The notes beneath the pieces are model-generated. The model had not been told where the DNA came from. It ran no database searches and worked only from the letters and a program-made list of their open reading frames with translations. A program made the translations under genes and the position numbers. A DNA stretch of 64,000 nucleotides from Jatrophihabitans endophyticus (lineage in GTDB: Bacteria; Actinomycetota; Actinomycetes; Mycobacteriales; Jatrophihabitantaceae). Below, piece after piece: positions 23,842-32,745 of this stretch; positions within the stretch are counted from its first letter, which is position 1; each line of letters begins with the position of its first letter. The stretch lies in assembly GCF_900129455.1 (NCBI RefSeq), contig NZ_FQVU01000001.1:744001-808000 (forward strand), in the 5' to 3' direction.

Positions 23842-24555
23842 TCAGACGCCGGCGGTGCTGCGGATCCAGCTCGCGCTCTGGCTCAACACGGCGTAGTTCG
23901 AGCCGGCGTGGATGTTCGAGCCCGGGTCGGCGGTGTCGCCGGTCGAGCACACGCCGACCACCGAGCCGTTGACCGTCAACGCACCGCCGGAGTCGCCGTG
24001 GTTCGACGCCCCGTCGACGCCGGTGACGTGCTGCGCGGTGCCGTAGTAGGCGTCGGTGCTGCGACCGGTGAGGTTGACCGTCGCCTTGTACAGGTGGTCG
24101 GTGGGCGCGGAGTTGGCCCGGTTGCCGTAGCCCATGACGACGCCGGTGCCCGACGACTTGGTGGTGTAGCTCAGGTTCAGCGGGGCGTAGCTCGACAGCG
24201 GCGCCGCCGTGCGCAGGTGCGCCAGCGCGATGTCGCCACTGGGTGCGGAGTAGAGCGCGTCGACGACGCGGGCGGGGCCGCGGTTGGAGGTGCTGTTGCT
24301 CTGGTAGACGTTCATCGACGTGGTGCCGTCGGCGCAGTGGTTCGCGGTGAGCACCCAGCTGGCGTTGAGCTGTTCGCCGGTGCAGCCGTAGGTGCCACCA
24401 CCCTGCACGAACAGGAGCTGGACCTCCCACGCGACCGTCGCCGAGGATCCGCCGATGATGTTCGGCGTGTTCTGGGCGGACGCGGCGGGGGCGAGGGCCG
24501 CTGAACCGGCCGCGAGCAGGGAGGTGGCCGCGGCCGCGATCAGGATTTTCTTCAT
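23842..24555 (-). CDS. Secreted trypsin-like serine protease
   Basis: A 237-residue S1-family protease. A signal peptide of about 27 residues (MKKILIAAAATSLLAAGSAA onward, cut after ASA) is followed by NIIGG, the usual mature trypsin start near residue 33. The catalytic triad is His73 in TANHC, Asp108 in GDIAL and Ser189 in GDSGG. Cysteines at 58/74 and near the active site can form disulfides. It is secreted and resembles streptomycete trypsin-like proteases. The ATG at 24555 is the natural start because the signal peptide begins there. Confidence 0.95.
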   Translation of the reverse strand: MKKILIAAAATSLLAAGSAALAPAASAQNTPNIIGGSSATVAWEVQLLFVQGGGTYGCTGEQLNASWVLTANHCADGTTSMNVYQSNSTSNRGPARVVDALYSAPSGDIALAHLRTAAPLSSYAPLNLSYTTKSSGTGVVMGYGNRANSAPTDHLYKATVNLTGRSTDAYYGTAQHVTGVDGASNHGDSGGALTVNGSVVGVCSTGDTADPGSNIHAGSNYAVLSQSASWIRSTAGV

Positions 24556-24688
24556 TCGTCCGTCCTGTCCAGGTGTGGGGGGAATGGTGGTCCAGACCAT
24601 GCCACTCTCCGGACATTCTGACAATATGGACATCACCGGACAAATTTCGGCGGTTCGCCTTCGGCGCCGGCCGATCGCGGAACGGCCG

Positions 24689-25684
24689 TCAGCTGCGCAG
24701 GACCTCGTGCGGGGTGCGGCCGTAGGCCTCGCGGTAGCGCGCGGCGAAGCGGCCGACGTTGCCGAAGCCCCACCGTGACGCCACCGCCGCGACGGTGTCG
24801 CCGCGGCTCGGGTCGGCGGCCTGCAGATCACGATGCGCGCGCTCCAGGCGCACCTGGCGCAGGTAGGAGGTCGGGGTGGTGTCCCAGGTGCGCCGGAAGC
24901 CGTGCTGCAGCGAGCGCGGCGTCACCCGGGCGACCTTGGCGATGTCGGCCATCGAGATCGCCTCGGCGGCGTTCTCCTGGATGTACTCCACCGCGCGGCG
25001 CAGCGCCGCCGGCGGGATGCGCCCGCTGGCGCGGGTCAGCCCGCTGCCCCCGGCGATCGCGGTGTTGGGGAAGGTCTGCAACAGGGCGACGCCGAGCATG
25101 CGCCCCATCGACTCCTGGATGATCTCGCTGCCCGTCGCGAACTCGTTGGGCAGGATCTCGCGGTTGACCATGCGCACCAGCGACTGCCAGTAGCGCTCGG
25201 CCTCCGGCGAGCGGGGCTTGGCGTCGGTGAACCGTAGCTCGGCCGCGTCGACGCCGCAGACCTCCGCGGCCAGCTCCTCGACCTCGGAGAGCGCCAGGCG
25301 CACGACTCCGATGCGGACGTCGCTCCAGCGCACCTCGACCGGCCCGTGCGCCTGGTACAGGTGGCTCTCACCGCGGTTGACCCGGACGGTGTGCCCGCCG
25401 TGGACGAACTCGAGGCTGCCGCCGAGCAGGTGCCCGACCGTGACCGCACCCTCCGGGTCCACCGTCGTGCGGCCGGCCATGGAGTGCTCGAAGGACTGGA
25501 TGCGGAAGCGATCGAGCCGCACCGACGTCACCCGGAACCGGAACTGCTCGGGCGAGCCGAAGACGGTGGGGACGTTGGGGGCGGCGAGCTTGCCGATGTA
25601 CTCACGCGCGGCAGCGGGGTCGTCGGTGGAGTAGGTGAAGCGCGTGGGCGCGGTGGACTCGGCGGGCGGGACGGATTCGGTCAC
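24689..25684 (-). CDS. AraC-family transcriptional regulator
   Basis: A 331-residue regulator. The N-terminal two thirds form a cupin-like ligand/AraC-binding-like domain (GHLLGGSLEFVHGGHTVRV, LYQAHGPVEVRW). The C-terminal third is a double helix-turn-helix with SMADIAKVARVTPRSLQHGFRR and VAAVASRWGFGNVGRFAARYREAYG. The GTG at 25684 follows GGAGG by five bases, so I chose it over the longer frame to 25966. It may control the divergent or flanking genes; the target is unknown. Confidence 0.9.
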   Translation of the reverse strand: MTESVPPAESTAPTRFTYSTDDPAAAREYIGKLAAPNVPTVFGSPEQFRFRVTSVRLDRFRIQSFEHSMAGRTTVDPEGAVTVGHLLGGSLEFVHGGHTVRVNRGESHLYQAHGPVEVRWSDVRIGVVRLALSEVEELAAEVCGVDAAELRFTDAKPRSPEAERYWQSLVRMVNREILPNEFATGSEIIQESMGRMLGVALLQTFPNTAIAGGSGLTRASGRIPPAALRRAVEYIQENAAEAISMADIAKVARVTPRSLQHGFRRTWDTTPTSYLRQVRLERAHRDLQAADPSRGDTVAAVASRWGFGNVGRFAARYREAYGRTPHEVLRS

Positions 25685-26045
25685 GTGAGCCTCCAGCAGG
25701 GCGCGCCGGCAGGCAGGCAGCGCGGGCGGCCGGAGCCGAGCGCGCCGCTGACGAACGCAGGACGGATACGTCGCCGGTCGCATCGAGGTGCGCCGGCGGG
25801 AGTTCCCCCGGCACCCTGCCGGCGAGCGGGTCGCCGGCAGGGCCGGGCGGCAGTCGGGGGAGCTGCCGCTCGTCGTCCATTCGAGCCAAACGCCTCGCAG
25901 CGAGGCAAATGGATCATCGTGCCGATTGCGCAGCCGGTACCGGCGCTTCGTCGCTCGGCTGTCCACTGGACAGTTCGTCCAGACGGGCGTACCCCCGCCC
26001 CTGACGGGGCGTCGGACCGCACGAGAGCGCTCACCGGTGGCATCG
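25685..26045. promoter_or_regulatory. Intergenic region with two dyads upstream of the AraC gene
   Basis: No gene is supported in these 361 bp; the one long frame is low-complexity. GCCTCGC-A-GCGAGGC (25892-25906) and TGTCCA-C-TGGACA (25960-25972) are compact palindromes. Either could be an operator of the AraC-type gene; the region is a plausible long promoter. Confidence 0.35.
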
Positions 26046-26390
26046 TCAGCGCCGTTTCGGGGCTCGCCACTCGGTGCGGTACTGCCGGTGCTCGGCGTAG
26101 GGCGCCGCCAGGGCGCGCAGGGCCTGCGTCGCCGCGTCGCGCACGGTCTTCTCCGACGGCAGGTCGCGCAGGATCAGCAGTTGCTGCAGGTCGCCGATCA
26201 CGTGCCGCTTGGCGATGATCTCGGCCCGCAGCCGGTCGGCGGAACGCAGCCCACGCTCGCGCTCCTTGGGGGCGGCGCCGCGGGTCTCGTCACGCGCCAG
26301 GTGGCGCAGCTCGTCGTCGTCCTCGTCCAGGCGGTCGAGCAGGAATCGGACCAGTTCACTGGTCGCGGAAACGGGCAGGGTCAAGGACAC
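26046..26390 (-). CDS. DUF6221-family protein
   Basis: A 114-residue protein. It has an N-terminal acidic helix (ELVRFLLDRLDEDDDELRHL), a central charged helix with EIIAKRHVIGDLQQL, and a C-terminal LRALAAPYAEHRQYRTEWR, the arrangement I recall for the actinobacterial DUF6221 family of unknown function. The GTG at 26390 has GGAG upstream and removes an unconvincing N-terminal extension of 17 residues (ATG-like frame from 26441). Confidence 0.7.
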   Translation of the reverse strand: MSLTLPVSATSELVRFLLDRLDEDDDELRHLARDETRGAAPKERERGLRSADRLRAEIIAKRHVIGDLQQLLILRDLPSEKTVRDAATQALRALAAPYAEHRQYRTEWRAPKRR

Positions 26391-26517
26391 GAGTGCTACT
26401 CCGTGATGACTGGCTGGCCTCGGCTCGACCTCCGCTTTCAACCTACTCCGTGTCGAAACGGACGCCTACCGCCGGTGCCGTACAGCGTTACCTGCCGCCG
26501 TGCGCGACCGCCCCGGA

Positions 26518-27264
26518 TCAGCGCGGGCGCGCGCCGGGCGCCAGCAGCTCACCGGTGCGCACCAGGTGCTCGGCCACGACGGTGACCTTGGTGTTCGTGG
26601 TCTGCGACGCCGCGGAGAGGCGCCGGAAGGCCTCGTCGGGATCGACGCGGTCGCGCTCCATGAGGATGCCCTTGGCCTGGCCGAGCAGGTCCCGGCTGGT
26701 CAGCGCCGACCGCAGCTGGTCGGCGCGCTGCGCCTCGGCCAGGGCCACCGCGGCGAGGGTCGCGAAGACCTCGGTGAACGCCAGGTCGGCACCGCGGAAG
26801 GCGTCGGGCTGCGAGCTGTACAGCGAGAGCGCCCCGGTCATCCGCGACTCGACCTGCAGCGGAACGCACGCCATGCTGACGGCGCCGAGCTCGGCGGCGG
26901 CCTCGTGGAAGTGCGGCCAGCGCGGGTCCCGGGTGACGTCGGGCGAGACCACGATGCGTTGCGAGGTCGCGGCGTCGACGCAGGGCCCCTCGCCCGCGCG
27001 CCGCTGCAGCTGGTCCAGCAGCTCGGGACGCGGGCCGGTGACCGCGATGGGCACCAGCTCGCCCCGATTGACCAGCAGCAGCCCCGCGTCCTCGGCGCAC
27101 GGCACGGTGCGCACGGCGGAGCGGACGATGGCCTCGAGGGTGCTGTCGAGATCCCCGGACGGGACGTGCAACGCACGGGCGACCTGGGCCACGACGGTCA
27201 GCGCGACGAGGTCGGGCTCGTCCCCCTCGTCCGCGCCTCGGCTGAGTTCCGGGCTGTGCACCAT
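26518..27264 (-). CDS. GAF-ANTAR transcription antiterminator
   Basis: A 248-residue regulator. Its GAF domain runs through about residues 35-175 (GEGPCVDAATSQRIVVSPDV, TGALSLYSSQPDAF), and the ANTAR domain occupies the last 70 residues (SRDLLGQAKGILMERDRV, AASQTTNTKVTVVAEHL). The family binds RNA hairpin pairs and responds to a GAF ligand. It is the third such paralogue in the window and lies divergent from the acyl-CoA dehydrogenase operon, which is a candidate target. GAFs of this type may sense small molecules or redox state; the signal here is unknown. Confidence 0.92.
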   Translation of the reverse strand: MVHSPELSRGADEGDEPDLVALTVVAQVARALHVPSGDLDSTLEAIVRSAVRTVPCAEDAGLLLVNRGELVPIAVTGPRPELLDQLQRRAGEGPCVDAATSQRIVVSPDVTRDPRWPHFHEAAAELGAVSMACVPLQVESRMTGALSLYSSQPDAFRGADLAFTEVFATLAAVALAEAQRADQLRSALTSRDLLGQAKGILMERDRVDPDEAFRRLSAASQTTNTKVTVVAEHLVRTGELLAPGARPR

Positions 27265-27470
27265 CCGCTGTCCTCTCTATCCGTCGCCCATAATCACATG
27301 GCGCACGTCACGTCGTCGGTGACGGGTCGGGCACGATGTGGTGGTCCCCCGCGACGCGCACGGCGGCGCGGGTGACGACAGGGCCGGGATACCCGGTCGC
27401 GCGGGCCGGGCATCTGCACCTCGACGCATTCGTCGAGGAGCCGCGCACCGGATTCGATCGAGGGGGGCAC

Positions 27471-28535
27471 GTGGCGCACGACCATTCGTCCGACGCCCCG
27501 GACGGCACCTCCGCCGCCGAGCGCAGCGATCACGGCGGCCTCGACGGCGTCGTGGCGGCCGCCCGGGCCGCGGGCGAGGACGCCGCCGCCGCGCTCGCCC
27601 TGGCCGTCTCGGTGGGTGGCCGGCTCCCGCTGCCCGGCTCCGGCGCGACCGAGCGGCGCTGGCAGGTGCTGACCGCGGTCGGCCGGGCGAGCCTGACCGC
27701 CGCCCGCGTGCTGGAGGCGCACAGCGACGCGCTGGCCGTCCTCGCCGAGGCGGGCCTGGCCGCCGAGCCCGGACGCAGCTGGGGCGTCTTCGCCGCGGAG
27801 GCGCCCGGGCTGCGCCTCGACGCCCGGGCCGCCGACGCGGACACGGTCCGGCTGAGCGGCACGAAGCCGTGGTGCTCGCTGGCCGGCTCGCTCGACCGCG
27901 CTCTGGTGACGGCGTTCGTCGAGGACGGCCGACGCCGGCTGTTCGCCGTCGACCTCCGCTCCCCCGGGGTCCGCGCGCAACCGGTGACCGGGTGGGTCTC
28001 GCGCGGGCTGCGTTCCGTGCCGAGCACCGGGGTCGAGTTCGACGGCGCGACGGCCACGCCGGTGGGCGAGCCGGAGTGGTACCTCGACCGCCCCGGCTTC
28101 GCCTGGGGCGGCTGCGGCGTGGCGGCGTGCTGGTACGGCGGGGCGCTGGGCGTCGCCGACACCGTCCGGGTCGCCGCCGCCGACCGCGGGGGCGAGCTAC
28201 CGGCCATGCACGTCGGAGCGATCGACGCCGCGCTCACCGCGGCCCGCTGCGTGCTCGCCGACGCCGCCGCCGCCATCGACGCGGGTCGGGCCGCCGGCGC
28301 GGCCGGCGCGACCCTGGCCCTGCGGGTGCGCGCGGTCGTCGCGGACGCCGCCGAGCGCGTGCTGCGCGCTGCGGCCCACGCGCTGGGGCCGGCGCCGCTC
28401 GCGTTCGACGCCGACCACGCCGCCCGGGTCGCCGATCTCGAGATCTACGTCCGACAGCACCACGCCGAGCGCGACCTCGCCGCGCTGGGGCGAGCCGTGC
28501 TCGGCGGCGCCGTGCTCGCCGGGGCCGCCGGATGA
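27471..28535 (+). CDS. Acyl-CoA dehydrogenase-family protein
   Basis: A 354-residue flavoprotein of the acyl-CoA dehydrogenase fold. Visible elements are LAEAGL, SWGVFAAEAPG, the FAD-contact strand LSGTKPWCSLAG, and a C-terminal helical bundle (ALGPAPLAFDADHAARVADLEIYVRQHHAERDLAALG). The usual catalytic Glu is not obvious by eye. I prefer the GTG at 27471, where AGGGGGG lies just upstream; the frame extends to ATG 27336 but the extra 45 residues look unlike the family. It is the first of three overlapping genes with a PIG-L/methyltransferase fusion and a glycosyltransferase. Confidence 0.83.
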   Translation: MAHDHSSDAPDGTSAAERSDHGGLDGVVAAARAAGEDAAAALALAVSVGGRLPLPGSGATERRWQVLTAVGRASLTAARVLEAHSDALAVLAEAGLAAEPGRSWGVFAAEAPGLRLDARAADADTVRLSGTKPWCSLAGSLDRALVTAFVEDGRRRLFAVDLRSPGVRAQPVTGWVSRGLRSVPSTGVEFDGATATPVGEPEWYLDRPGFAWGGCGVAACWYGGALGVADTVRVAAADRGGELPAMHVGAIDAALTAARCVLADAAAAIDAGRAAGAAGATLALRVRAVVADAAERVLRAAAHALGPAPLAFDADHAARVADLEIYVRQHHAERDLAALGRAVLGGAVLAGAAG

Positions 28536-29878
28536 CCTTCGACCACCGTGATGCCGGGCCGCCCGCCGCCGCCTGGGACTCCCTCGTCACCGGGCTCGCC
28601 GAGCTGCGCCTGCCCGGCAGCGGCGACCGGCTCGTGGTCGTGGCCGCGCACCCGGACGACGAGACGCTCGGCGCCGGCGGCCTGCTGGCCGCCGCCGCCC
28701 GGCACGGCTGCCCCGCGACCGTCGTGGTGCTGACCGACGGCGAGGCCTCGCACCCGGACTCGCCCACCCATCGGCCGCATCAGCTCGCGGCGCTCCGGCG
28801 GCGCGAGGTGTACGCGGCCGTGGCCGCGACGGCACCGGACGCGGAGGTGCAACTGGCGGGGTTGCCCGACGGTCGGTTGGCCGAGCACCGCGACGAGCTG
28901 ACCGCCGTCCTGGAACCGCTGGCCGCCACGGCCACGCACCTGGTCACGCCGTGGGACGGCGACCGGCACCCCGACCACGAGGCGGTCGCGGACGTCGGCC
29001 GCGAGCTCGCCGCGCGGCACGGCTGCCGCCACTGGCAGTACCCGATCTGGACCTGGCACTGGGACGACCCCGCGCACAGCGTCCTCGCCACCTACGACCT
29101 GCGGCGGGTCAGCCTGCACGACACGGATCGCGCCGCCAAGCGCGCCGCTCTGGCGTGCCACACGAGCCAGCACTCCCCGCTGTCCGACGAACCCGGCGAC
29201 GAAGCCCTCCTGCCCCCGTCGCTGGTCGGGGCCGCCGAACGGGACGGCGAGGTCTTCGTCGTCGGACCGGCTCAGGGCACGGAGCCCGCGGCCACGCCCG
29301 TCGCGTATTTCGAGCAGTTGTACGCAAAAGCGGCTGATCCTTGGGGCCTCGACGAACGGTTCTACGAGCAGCGCAAGCGGGCCGGCCTGCTCGCCGCCCT
29401 CACCCGGCCGCGCTTCCGACGGGCCTTCGAACCCGGGTGCGCGACAGGCGCGCTGAGCGCCGAACTGGCTCGCCGGTGCGACGACCTGGTCGCGTGGGAC
29501 GCCGTCGACACCGCGACGGCGGCGACCGCGAACCGCCTCCGCGACGCGGCGAACGTCACGGTCGCGACGGGACGCATCCCCGAGGACTGGCCGGACGGCG
29601 AGTTCGACCTGATCGTGTTGAGCGAGGTGGGCTACTACTGCGCGGACCTCGGCCGGCTGACCGAGCGGGTGCTGGGCTCGCTCGCCCCCGACGGCGTGCT
29701 CGTGGCCTGTCACTGGCGCCACGCCGCCGCGATGCACGCCCATACGGCCGGCGAGGTGCACGGTGCGCTCGGCGTCTCGTTGCGGGCGGTCGTGAGCCAC
29801 GTCGAGGACGACTTCCTGCTCCACGCGTGGACCCGAACCGGCGAATCCGTCGCCACCGCCACCGGAATCGTGCGGTGA
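28532..29878 (+). CDS. Bifunctional PIG-L deacetylase / SAM-dependent methyltransferase
   Basis: A 448-residue fusion. The N-terminal half is a PIG-L-type zinc deacetylase with AHPDDE (residues 39-44), a downstream zinc histidine in HPDHEAV and the WTWHWDDP stretch. Family knowledge says PIG-L/MshB enzymes remove acetyl groups from GlcNAc-type sugars. The C-terminal half, starting near residue 260 (PVAYFEQLYAKAADPWGL), is a NodS-like methyltransferase with AFEPGCATGALSAELA and ELIVLSEV-type (here DLIVLSEVGYY) motifs. The ATG at 28532 overlaps the previous stop by 4 bp, and the next gene overlaps this one by 4 bp, so the three proteins are made together. Confidence 0.93.
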   Translation: MTFDHRDAGPPAAAWDSLVTGLAELRLPGSGDRLVVVAAHPDDETLGAGGLLAAAARHGCPATVVVLTDGEASHPDSPTHRPHQLAALRRREVYAAVAATAPDAEVQLAGLPDGRLAEHRDELTAVLEPLAATATHLVTPWDGDRHPDHEAVADVGRELAARHGCRHWQYPIWTWHWDDPAHSVLATYDLRRVSLHDTDRAAKRAALACHTSQHSPLSDEPGDEALLPPSLVGAAERDGEVFVVGPAQGTEPAATPVAYFEQLYAKAADPWGLDERFYEQRKRAGLLAALTRPRFRRAFEPGCATGALSAELARRCDDLVAWDAVDTATAATANRLRDAANVTVATGRIPEDWPDGEFDLIVLSEVGYYCADLGRLTERVLGSLAPDGVLVACHWRHAAAMHAHTAGEVHGALGVSLRAVVSHVEDDFLLHAWTRTGESVATATGIVR

Positions 29879-30558
29879 GCGCGCTGCCGGCGATCGGCGA
29901 GCTCGCGGTGATCGTCCCCGCGGCGGACGAGGAGGCGAGCATCGGCGCCTGCCTGGCCGCCCTGCGCGAGGCGCAGGCCGCGGTGCCGGGCATCCCGGTG
30001 CGCGTGGTGGTGGTCCTCGACGCCTGTCGCGACGACACCGCCGCGGTGGTGGCCCGCCATCCCGAAGTGCACGCGGAACCGTGCGCGGCACGCAACGTCG
30101 GCGTGGCGCGCGCGCTGGGCAGCGCCCGTGCCCTGGAACTGGCCGACGACCCGACCCGGTTGTGGCTCGCCCACACCGACGCCGACTCCCTGGTGCCCCG
30201 GGACTGGCTGATCCACATGCTCGTGGCCGCAGCCGGCGGCGCCGACGTCGTCCTCGGCACCGTCGTCCCCTCCCCCGACCTGCCACCCCACCTGCGCGCC
30301 GCATGGGACGTGGGGCACGACGTCGACGACGGTCACGGCCACGTCCACGGCGCCAACCTCGGCATCCGGGCGTCGGCCTACGTCGCTCTCGGCGGCTGGC
30401 GGCCGCTGCTCACCGGCGAGGACGTCGATCTCGCCGAGCGGGCCGAGCGCGCACGGCTGCCGGTCCATCGCACCGGCGGCATCCCGGTCGTGACGAGCGC
30501 GCGGCTCCACTCGCGAGCGCCGGACGGCTTCGCGGCCTACCTGCGCGACGTGGGCTGA
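29875..30558 (+). CDS. Family 2-type glycosyltransferase
   Basis: A 227-residue GT-A fold glycosyltransferase. It opens with ELAVIVPAADEEASIGACL, has VVVLDACRDDT, the metal-binding DxD region in HTDADSLVP, and a late catalytic stretch LTGEDVDLAERAERA with conserved ED. It lacks membrane segments, so it may be peripheral or cytosolic. The GTG start overlaps the fusion gene stop by 4 bp. With the acyl-CoA dehydrogenase and PIG-L/methyltransferase it forms a compact three-gene unit that may build or modify a sugar-containing lipid or small metabolite. Confidence 0.9.
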   Translation: MSALPAIGELAVIVPAADEEASIGACLAALREAQAAVPGIPVRVVVVLDACRDDTAAVVARHPEVHAEPCAARNVGVARALGSARALELADDPTRLWLAHTDADSLVPRDWLIHMLVAAAGGADVVLGTVVPSPDLPPHLRAAWDVGHDVDDGHGHVHGANLGIRASAYVALGGWRPLLTGEDVDLAERAERARLPVHRTGGIPVVTSARLHSRAPDGFAAYLRDVG

Positions 30559-30561
30559 CGC

Positions 30562-30612
30562 GCGAACGCGGCGCCGACCGGGCCGTCACCGGCCGGTGGA
30601 CGCCGCGTTCGC
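30562..30612. terminator. Bidirectional stem-loop terminator
   Basis: GCGAACGCGGCG (30562-30573) pairs with CGCCGCGTTCGC (30601-30612), and an inner CCGG/CCGG-rich hairpin lies in the loop. It sits between the convergent glycosyltransferase and DJ-1/PfpI genes. Confidence 0.65.
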
Positions 30613-30630
30613 CGCGGTTCGATCGGGTGC

Positions 30631-31194
30631 TCAGGTACGGGCGAACGCCGCGACCGCTGCCTTGCCGAAGGCGGGGAGGTCGTCGGGGTTGCGGCTCGTG
30701 ACCAGCGTGAATCCCTGCTCCGGGCACGTGACCGACTCGGCATCGCGCCATTCGGCGGCGCCGGCGTTGCGGATGTCGGTCTGCAGGCTCGGCCAACTCG
30801 TCAGCGTCTTGCCGCGCACGACGTCGGCCTCGACCAGCGTCCACGGGCCGTGGCAGATGGCGGCGATGGGCTTGCCGGCCGCGGCGAAGCCCTTCACCAG
30901 CGCGACCGCGTCGGCGTCCTGCCGCAGCGCGTCGGGGTTGGTCGTGCCGCCCGGCAGCACCAGGCCGTCGAAGTCGTCCACCGAGACGTCGGCGACCGCG
31001 CGGTCGGCGTCGAAGGTGTCGCCCTTCTCGACGTCGTTGTTGAACGCCTGCACGGTGTCCTTCTCCGGCGCCACCAGCACCGGGGTGCCGCCGGCGTCCT
31101 CGATCGCCTGCCAGGGCTTCTCCAGCTCGGCCTGCTCGACGCCGGAGTTGGCCAGCAGGAACGCGATGGTCTTGCCGTTGAGCTCGTCGGACAT
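30631..31194 (-). CDS. DJ-1/PfpI-family protein (type 1 glutamine amidotransferase-like)
   Basis: A 187-residue DJ-1/PfpI protein. The nucleophile elbow is AAICHGPW with the conserved Cys, preceded by GLVLPGGTTNPDALR. The layout matches YhbO/PfpI-type stress proteins, described as glyoxalase III/deglycase-like or chaperone-like. The ATG at 31194 follows AAGGAG; the longer frame upstream is unlikely. It is divergent from the MFS gene, with only 77 bp between the starts, so the promoters are close together. Confidence 0.93.
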   Translation of the reverse strand: MSDELNGKTIAFLLANSGVEQAELEKPWQAIEDAGGTPVLVAPEKDTVQAFNNDVEKGDTFDADRAVADVSVDDFDGLVLPGGTTNPDALRQDADAVALVKGFAAAGKPIAAICHGPWTLVEADVVRGKTLTSWPSLQTDIRNAGAAEWRDAESVTCPEQGFTLVTSRNPDDLPAFGKAAVAAFART

Positions 31195-31271
31195 GGTTGC
31201 TCCTTCGCGGTTGTCCTCCGTACAACGCCTCCCCGGTTTGCGCGGCCATCTCACGGGATAGACCTGGACCC

Positions 31272-32735
31272 GTGAGCGACACGATCACCACGGACGTCCC
31301 CGCGCGGCTGGACCGACTGCCGTGGTCGCGATGGCACTGGACGGTCGTGATCGGCCTGGGCACCGTGTGGATCCTGGACGGCCTCGAGGTGACGATCGTC
31401 GGCAACCTCGCGCCCCGGTTGGCCGAGGCGTCGGCCGGTCTCGGCATCACCGAGGCCCAGGTGACCGGTCTCGCCGCCGCGTTGTACGTCGCCGGTTCGT
31501 GCACCGGGGCGCTGCTGTTCGGCTACCTGACCGACCGGTTCGGACGTCGCAAGCTGTTCATGATCACGCTGGCGGTGTACCTGGCGGCGACGGCGATGAC
31601 GGCCGTCGCGTTCGCGCCGTGGTGGTTCTTCGTCTTCCGGTTCGTCACCGGTCTCGGCATCGGCGGCGAGTACGCCGCCATCAACTCCGCAGTGGACGAG
31701 CTGATCCCGAGCTCGCACCGCGGGCGGGTCGACCTCGCCATCAACGGCACCTACTGGCTGGGCGCGGTCGGCGGTGCGCTGCTGTCGATCGTCGCGCTGA
31801 ACACGAATTTCCTCCCCGCCGACGTCGGGTGGCGCGTCTCGTTCGCCCTGGGCGTCGTCCTCGGCCTCGTGATCCTGTTGGTGCGGCGCAACGTGCCCGA
31901 GAGTCCGCGCTGGCTGTTCATCCACGGCCGCGACGACGAGGCGAGACGGCTCGTCGACGAGGTCGAGCGGACGGTCCGCGACGAGACCGGTCAGGGGCTC
32001 TCTACCGTCCACGACACCATCGAGATCGAGCAGCGCGAGACCATCGGCTTCCTGACGATCGCGAAGACGGTCCTCACCACGTACCCGAAGCGGACCGTGC
32101 TCGGGCTGTCGCTGTTCATCGGGCAGGCGTTCCTCTACAACGCCGTCACCTTCGGCTACGCGAGCATCCTCACCACGTTCTTCGACGTCGACGCCGCGCA
32201 CACCGGCTACTTCTACGCGGTGATCGCCGTCGGCAACTTCCTCGGCCCGGTCGCGCTCGGCACGCTGTTCGACACGCTCGGTCGCAAGCCGATGATCGCC
32301 GGAACCTACCTCGCGTCCGGCATCCTGCTCTTCGTCACCGCGTGGCTGTTCTCGCAGGGCGTGCTGTCGGCCGTCACCATGACGATCTGCTGGACCGTCG
32401 TGCTCTTCTTCGCCTCGACCGGCGCGAGCTCGGCCTATCTCACGGTCAGCGAGATCTTCCCGATGGAGACGCGCGCGATGGCGATCGCCTTCTTCTACGC
32501 GATCGGCACCGCGCTCGGCGGCATCACCGGACCGCTGCTGTTCGCCGACCTGACCTCCTCCGGAGTCGTCGGCGACACGGTGCTGGCGTTCTGCGTCGGC
32601 GCGGCGGTCATGACCGCGGGCGGGATAGTCGCGATCTTCTTCGCCGTCGACGCCGCCGGCAAGGGGCTCGAGAGCATCGCCGCTCCGCTGACCAGCCGCA
32701 CGAAGGCCGGGTCCGCGGCCGCCGCGTCGGCGTGA
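31272..32735 (+). CDS. MFS transporter, sugar-porter/sialate-like
   Basis: A 487-residue major facilitator with twelve predicted helices. The loop 2-3 signature is GYLTDRFGRRKLF, the helix 4-5 motif RFVTGLGIGGEYAAINSAVDELIP matches the sugar/acid porter subgroup, PESPRWLFIHGR closes the first half, and DTLGRKP lies in the matching loop of the second half. The substrate is unknown; related proteins carry sugars, aromatic acids or metabolites. The GTG at 31272 gives a normal cytoplasmic N-terminus of about 25 residues. Confidence 0.93.
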   Translation: MSDTITTDVPARLDRLPWSRWHWTVVIGLGTVWILDGLEVTIVGNLAPRLAEASAGLGITEAQVTGLAAALYVAGSCTGALLFGYLTDRFGRRKLFMITLAVYLAATAMTAVAFAPWWFFVFRFVTGLGIGGEYAAINSAVDELIPSSHRGRVDLAINGTYWLGAVGGALLSIVALNTNFLPADVGWRVSFALGVVLGLVILLVRRNVPESPRWLFIHGRDDEARRLVDEVERTVRDETGQGLSTVHDTIEIEQRETIGFLTIAKTVLTTYPKRTVLGLSLFIGQAFLYNAVTFGYASILTTFFDVDAAHTGYFYAVIAVGNFLGPVALGTLFDTLGRKPMIAGTYLASGILLFVTAWLFSQGVLSAVTMTICWTVVLFFASTGASSAYLTVSEIFPMETRAMAIAFFYAIGTALGGITGPLLFADLTSSGVVGDTVLAFCVGAAVMTAGGIVAIFFAVDAAGKGLESIAAPLTSRTKAGSAAAASA

Positions 32736-32745
32736 TCGGTGCCGG

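Noticed and set aside
25681-26070. A 129-codon reverse frame upstream of the AraC gene
   Set aside because: Low-complexity Arg/Ala/Pro/Gly composition, overlap with two palindromes and no recognisable start signal.
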